Positions 58,421 through 64,000 of a stretch of DNA of 64,000 nt are shown in pieces. The translations under genes were made by a program, and so were the position numbers. The DNA comes from Leucaena leucocephala. Its lineage: Eukaryota; Streptophyta; Magnoliopsida; Fabales; Fabaceae. Position 1 is the stretch's first letter. Each line of letters begins with the position of its first letter. The notes beneath the pieces were generated by a model. It ran no database searches, was not told the origin of the DNA, and worked only from the letters and a program-made list of their open reading frames with translations. The DNA lies in contig CM073515.1 in NCBI GenBank assembly GCA_037074615.1, forward strand, positions 13,663,001 through 13,727,000. Reading direction: 5' to 3'.

Positions 58421-61400
58421 TTTAACATATGACATTATTTTTAGTCTAAGTCTTCTTTTTTTTTTCCCAAGTCAAGTATAACGATCTCTATTCAATTTTA
58501 AAAATATATGTAGGGGCTTCTTCTAAAATTTAAAAATTGTACTACACAAACTCTTCTTTTATTTTCAATATTTAGTAATCTCTTAAATATGTAAGTGAGC
58601 TAAAGAGATTGTTTAAATATTTGTGAGTTGTTTGAATTACCTTTTTAGATTATACAAATGATATAATAATGAATTACTAATTGTTAACTCTTTAATTTGT
58701 TTAATATCAAAATATTAGTCACATTTAATCAAACATATATATATTTGTTTAAAAATTTTCAAATTCTCAATGAAGCTTTTTAATTTTTTTAAAACAATTA
58801 ACTAAGCTTTGTGACAATTCACAGATAAATATTTTTAATATCCAAATAGCCTTATTATGCATTTCCCCTATGACCTGTCATTACCTACATACATATATCA
58901 ATTTTATATTATATATATATATGAGAGAAATATTTGCATGCTACTAAAATGCTATCTCATTTGTATTATGACTAATTAAAATACAACAACTCATTTGATT
59001 TAAATTCTAGTTTGCACCATCTATTATTTAAATAATAAAAAAAGGCCCTCATAATTAGAATAACAATATATGTATATGAATTGTTAACAATAAATGAGAA
59101 TAAATTGTGTGTTTTAATTTATTAGAATATATATGAAGTGGCTTTATGAGAGTCTATAAATAAATAGGTTTATGAGGATTTATATATCAATAGTTTAAGT
59201 AGAGGTTTAATATGTCATCACTTAAATATAATTTTTTATATATGAAAATATAAAACAATTAAAAATCGGTGCTACTAAAATCAGTTTGATTGATAAATGA
59301 ATGGAATCTTAGAAATTAAATTTTGGTTTTGGGTTTGTGCAGTCTTCAAATTTTGTTAGCTTCAATAATTTATAAAATGACAGTCAACTTTGGTTGATAT
59401 ACAAGTACTTTGAAAAATTTTGTTCCTCAAGAATTCATTTAAATTAATACTTTTAGGAGTCAACTCAAATGAGTCAAGAGGATAATTTAATATTTCATTT
59501 ATTAAGAATTTATTTGTTTGAGAGTATTCTCTGATTCATTTTCATTTCTATCACATCACAAAGACAATTCTATTATACCCCATTTGATACGTTTATGGAA
59601 AAATAATCCCTAATTGAAAATTTTGTTTAGTGTTTATTATTTTAGTTTTGACTAATACATTTCATAAGTTTTACTTTTTAAGAGACTAAAATTTATAGTT
59701 TAAAATTATTAGGACAATAACTAAAATAAACACAATTGATAATGATCAAACACTATATTAACCAAATTAATGCATAAAATTAATTTTATGTTAAAGTTAC
59801 CTATGTTTAGATCAATTTATTAATTTTTTTCCAATATCAGCTGAAAGAGACATTTATATTTAGTACCTAACAATACTTTAAATAAAATTATCTCTAATAA
59901 GATGATACATACTCTTAACAAAAAAATTGTTAAAGTTTTTGTGGCAAAAAAGATTAGCAATATTTTTTCTGAGCTTTGTTAAAACTAAAGAAACTCCTTT
60001 GGCCAAAAAACAAACTCCTCTTAATTGCTATTTCCATACATAAATATTTAGGTTATAAGTATTGTTTGTATAGGCACCATGTACAAATCATTCATTATTT
60101 GGATAGTCCATTAATCTTTTTAAATACTTTTCTATTTTGAATTTTCTCACTTTTAAACCTTATAACCCGTCATTTAAATAATTGCTACAAAAATAGTTGA
60201 TTATAATATGGTAATCTCTTATATCTCTCCCAAACTCCTTATATTTAGATAATATAATATTAAAATTTGATCACTCTTTCTAAATATTACTTTATAATTA
60301 AGATCTCTTTCTTATATTATATTTCATTTTATTTTAAATTATTAACTAAAATTGTTCTTGATTTAGCATAAAAATAATTATCAAATTGATCAACCTCACA
60401 AAATTCTATATTTCTTGACCATATTAGTAATTATGAAATAGAATAATTTTTTGTTGCTTAAACACTAAGTCTCAAGTTCAAATATGTGCCAATGTAAAAA
60501 ATATATTTGGAAGAACTATTTACAATTAGATATGATACTTCTCAAATTTGATTCAACTAAATAGTCATACAAAATAAAATCTTTAATTTTCATAAACTTA
60601 GTTTTATGAGTATTTATAGTTAATAATTCGTTACAATTTAGCTAACAAATTATAGCTATAGGAGACTTATAGCGTGTTTGATAGTTTATGTGGTATTGAA
60701 GTTTGAACTATTCAAAATCACATCTGGTGGGACATAAATGAATTTATTCCACAATCTATAATGAAAGATGATGTTGAATTTTCTCACTTCTAAATCTTTA
60801 ACCAAATCACTCTAATAATAACAAAAATAATTTTGAATTATTTCCTTATTTTAATAATATTGAAATTTAATTATGTTTTCTAAATTTCCCTATTTTATAC
60901 CAAAATTTATCTAAAATTAGGAAATATTTTCTTAATTATCTAACGATTTTAAAAATATATGTAGGGCCTCTTCTAAAAGTAAAAATTGTATTACACAAAC
61001 TCTTCTTTTATTTTCAATATCTAGTAATCTCTTAATTTTCATAAACTAGATAACCATACAAAATAAAAATTTAATTTTCATAAATTTAATTTTATGAGAA
61101 TTTATAGTTAATAGTTCGCTACAATTTAGCAAACGAATTACAACTAAAAGAGATTTATAGTGTGTTTGATAGTTTGCATGGCATTGAAGTTAGAACTATT
61201 TAAAATCACATCTGGTGGACATAAATGAATTTATTCTATAATCGGTAGTAAAAGATGATGTTGAATTTTCTCACTTCTAAACTTTTGACCATGACACTCC
61301 AATAATAACAAAAAAAATTTGAATTATTTTCTTATCTTCAAATAATATTGAAATTTAATTCCTTTTTTCTACATTTCCCTATTTTATGCCAAAATTTATC

Positions 61401-61425
61401 TAAAATTAGGAAACATTTTCTTAAT
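58421..61425 (+). repeat. Long-unit AT-rich array, unit 3 (internally deleted)
   Basis: About 3.0 kb. 'cacatttaatcaaaca' is at 58,720 and 'gtcaactcaaatgagtcaag' near 59,458. The 'cttagtcataaatcatgctt' part is missing. The tail (60,440-60,945) is followed by a partial second tail (61,035-61,430), so the end of the unit is duplicated. Confidence 0.65.
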
Positions 61426-63350
61426 TATCTAAAATATGACATTATTTTTAGTCTAAGTCTTCTTTGTTTTTTTCCAAGTCAAGCATAACAATCTCTATTG
61501 GATTTTAAAAATATATGTAGGGGCCTCTTCTTTTATTTTCAATATCTAGTAATCTCTTAAACATAAAAGTAGGCTAAAGAGATTATTTAAATACCTGTGA
61601 GTTGTTCGAATTACCTTTTCAGATTATACAAATGATATAATAATGAATTACTAATTGTTCATAAAACTCTTTAATTTGCATAATATCAACATATTAGTCA
61701 CATTTAATCAAACATGTATATATATCTGTTTAAAAATTTTCTATTTTTCAATGAAGCTTTTTAATTTTTTTAAAACAATTAACTAAACTTTGTGACAATT
61801 CACAGACAAATATTTTCAACATCCAAATAGCCTTATTATGCAATTTCCCCACTGGAGATGACCATGTCATCACCTACATACATATATTAATTTTATATTA
61901 TATATATATATGAGAGAAATACTTACATACTTCCAAAATATTACCTCATTTATATTTTGACTAATTAAAATACAACATCTATATTATTTTAAAAAAATAA
62001 AAGAATTCCTCACAATTAGAATAAAAATAGTTGCATATGAATTGTTGGCAGCAAATGAGAATAAATTGTGTATTTTAATTTATTATAATATAAATATAGT
62101 AGCATTCAGAGAGTATATAAATAAATAGGTTGAAGAGGACTTATATATCAATATTTTAAGTAGAGATTTAATATGTCATCACTTAAATATAATTTTTTTA
62201 TGATGAAATTGTGAACCAATTAAAATTCAGTGTTATTAAAATCAGTTTGATTGATAAGCGAATGTAATCTTTGAAATTAAATTTTGATTTTGGGTTTGTG
62301 AAGTCTTCAAATTTTGTCGGTTTCAACAATTTATAAAATGATAGTAAATTTTGTTTGATATACAAGTACTTTAGAAAATTTTGTTCCTCAAGAATTCCTT
62401 TAAATTAGTGCTTTTAGGAGTCAACTCAAATGAGTCAAGAATATAATTTAATATTTTATTTATTAAGAATTTATTGGGCTGAAAGTATTGTTTTATTCAT
62501 TTTCATTTCTATCAGATCACAAAGACAATTCTATTCTAGCCCATTTGATACGTTTATGGAAAAATAATTTGTAATTGAAAATTTTGTTAAGTGTTTATTA
62601 TTTTAGTTTCGATTAATACATTTCATAAATTTTACTTTATAAGGGACTAAAATTAATAATTTAAATTATCAAGACAACAACTAAAATAAACGCAATTTAT
62701 AATGATATAATATATAAAATTAATTTCATGTTAAAGTTACCTATGTTTAGATCAATTTATTAAATTTTCTCTAATATCAGTTGAAAGATAATTTATATTT
62801 AGTTCCTGATAATACCTTAAATAAAATTATCTCCAATAAGATGATACATACTTTTAGCAAAAAAAAAATTGTCAAAGTTTTTGTGGCAAAAAAGATTAAG
62901 AATATTTTTTTTTTAGTTTTGTTAAAACTAAAGAAACTCCTCTGGCCAACAAGAAAACAAAAACTCCTCTTAATTGCTATTTCCATAGATAAAGATTTAA
63001 GTTCTAAGTATTGTTTATATAGGCACCATGTGCAAATCATTCATTATTTGGATCGTTCATTAATTTTAATTTTTAACTGTTTATTTGTTGCATAATATTT
63101 TAGATCTATAGAAAATTATATCAAATTAACAAGATAGCTCAAATTTTTTGATTTATTGATCGTAACTAGTCTTAGTCATAAAGCATGCTTCCAAGTAATT
63201 TTAAATTAAAGAAAGAAAAATCAATCTATTTTGTAATTATTTATTCTGTATACTTCTTTTCTTATATTTATTTTTCCCTGAGTTCATAAATATAAAAAAT
63301 GCTATATATGAATTTATTATATAATATTAGATAATTTAGTTCAAGTTCAT
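61426..63350 (+). repeat. Long-unit AT-rich array, unit 4 (partial)
   Basis: 'atatgacattatttttagtc' at 61,434, 'cacatttaatcaaaca' at 61,698, 'gtcaactcaaatgagtcaag' near 62,420, 'cttagtcataaagcatgctt' at 63,172. The array fades after about 63,350. The overlapping ORFs on both strands near 62,780-63,095 are low-complexity Lys/Phe/Leu frames and not genes. Confidence 0.65.
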
Positions 63351-64000
63351 TGAAATACAATAAAAAGATAAAGGTCAATAAAATATTGTAAATATGAAGT
63401 AAGATAGAGAACAATAAAAAAATCTAATTCGGACCTTAATCTATCATTTTTTTACAAAAAACTTAATTTTCAAATATTTATTTATATCTAAGTCCATTCA
63501 TACATTTCCCCCATTTTCTCCCAATTTTCAAATCCTTCAAAAAATAAAAGAGTTTTATTATATTGATAATAACACATGATGACAATAATAATCAAATATT
63601 CCAATGATATTCAGTATCAATATAAAACTATAGTAAGTCATCATGATATAAGTTATAAATAGCTTAACTTTATATGCTCAATTCTCTACTCAGCCACTAT
63701 TTAGTTCTTAGTCAGTTAGTGCTAAATATCTTTCCGCCTATGGGTTATGTGCGTCATATGCCATCAAGGTTTTCTGTTATACTATTGGGCGGGTTACTTC
63801 ATTATCTATTCTCTGAATTTTTTTATGATTCTTTGATGGCATGTCAAACAAATTCTCTTTGGTTATCATTCCATTATATTCCCTATAATTTTTTGAACCA
63901 AATGGGCATTGAATGCTTGTTTTATGTTTAATTTGGTTTGTGAGCGAGGGGATTTAAAAAATTGTAGAAGAAATAACAGCAAAAGATCTTCTTTAATGCC
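63351..64000. other. Intergenic DNA to the window end
   Basis: AT-rich. An 85-residue open frame at 63,674-63,931 is hydrophobic (MLNSLLSHYLVLSQL start) with no recognised domain and no clear promoter, so I do not call it a gene. Confidence 0.35.

Noticed and set aside
62777..63095. Overlapping ORFs of 87 and 104 residues on opposite strands
   Set aside because: Lys/Phe/Leu-rich frames from AT-rich array DNA; equivalent positions in other units are not open.
63674..63931. 85-residue hydrophobic ORF near the window end
   Set aside because: No domain, no clear promoter and truncated context; cannot be told from chance.
1..64000. CRISPR arrays, bacterial operons, rRNA genes or organelle DNA inserts
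   Set aside because: No such signals were seen; the sequence is plant nuclear repeat DNA throughout.

Overview
The window is AT-rich nuclear DNA of a flowering plant, probably a eudicot. The evidence is a chromodomain-bearing Ty3/gypsy (Tekay/Del-type) retrotransposon, a CACTA (En/Spm) DNA transposon with TNP2-like and TNPA-like genes, an endogenous plant pararetrovirus remnant, a decayed DUF247 gene and degenerate copies of a plant tRNA-Ser(GCU). I could not identify the species. I see no intact host gene; almost everything recognisable is a mobile element or its debris.

Layout. 1-5.25 kb: AT-rich DNA with several copies of one MITE-like family and an older repeat rich in an 'aaactcgattt' motif. 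5,254-18,509: one 13.3-kb CACTA element, inserted into a copy of that older repeat. It carries two decayed minus-strand genes and a probable nested solo LTR. Another copy of the older repeat near 2.3 kb gives the empty site. 19.3-21.1 kb: rearranged pararetrovirus fragments with reverse transcriptase/RNase H on + and coat protein on -. 22.18-22.47 kb: tandem tRNA-Ser(GCU)-derived pseudogenes. 23.36-24.46 and 27.77-30.69 kb: old LTRs of the same family as the young element further on. 24.86-26.21 kb: inverted-repeat elements, including a 290-bp near-perfect hairpin. 30.94-31.95 kb: DUF247 pseudogene. 32.6-33.0 kb: a tandem SINE-like pair. 33.0-35.8 kb: an old segmental duplication with a probable Copia-type solo LTR between the copies. 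37.77-38.10 kb: a fresh 162-bp tandem duplication.

38.2-63.3 kb: an unusual array of long (about 3-4.7 kb), very AT-rich, noncoding units. It is split by a complete, very young Tekay-type element (39,057-49,799). That element has 2,889-bp LTRs differing at about five positions, a CTAAC target duplication, an intact pol frame and a gag frame with two in-frame stops. Its LTRs, and a much older solo LTR of the family, carry tRNA-like polymerase III A and B boxes at the same spacing.

There is no operon or pathway here. The relations are those of nested insertions. The older repeats were hit by the CACTA element, which was in turn hit by an LTR element, and the long-unit array was hit recently by the Tekay element. 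The observations most worth follow-up are the Pol III-like module in the LTRs, the long-unit array, the rearranged pararetrovirus, and the 94-bp-arm hairpin.
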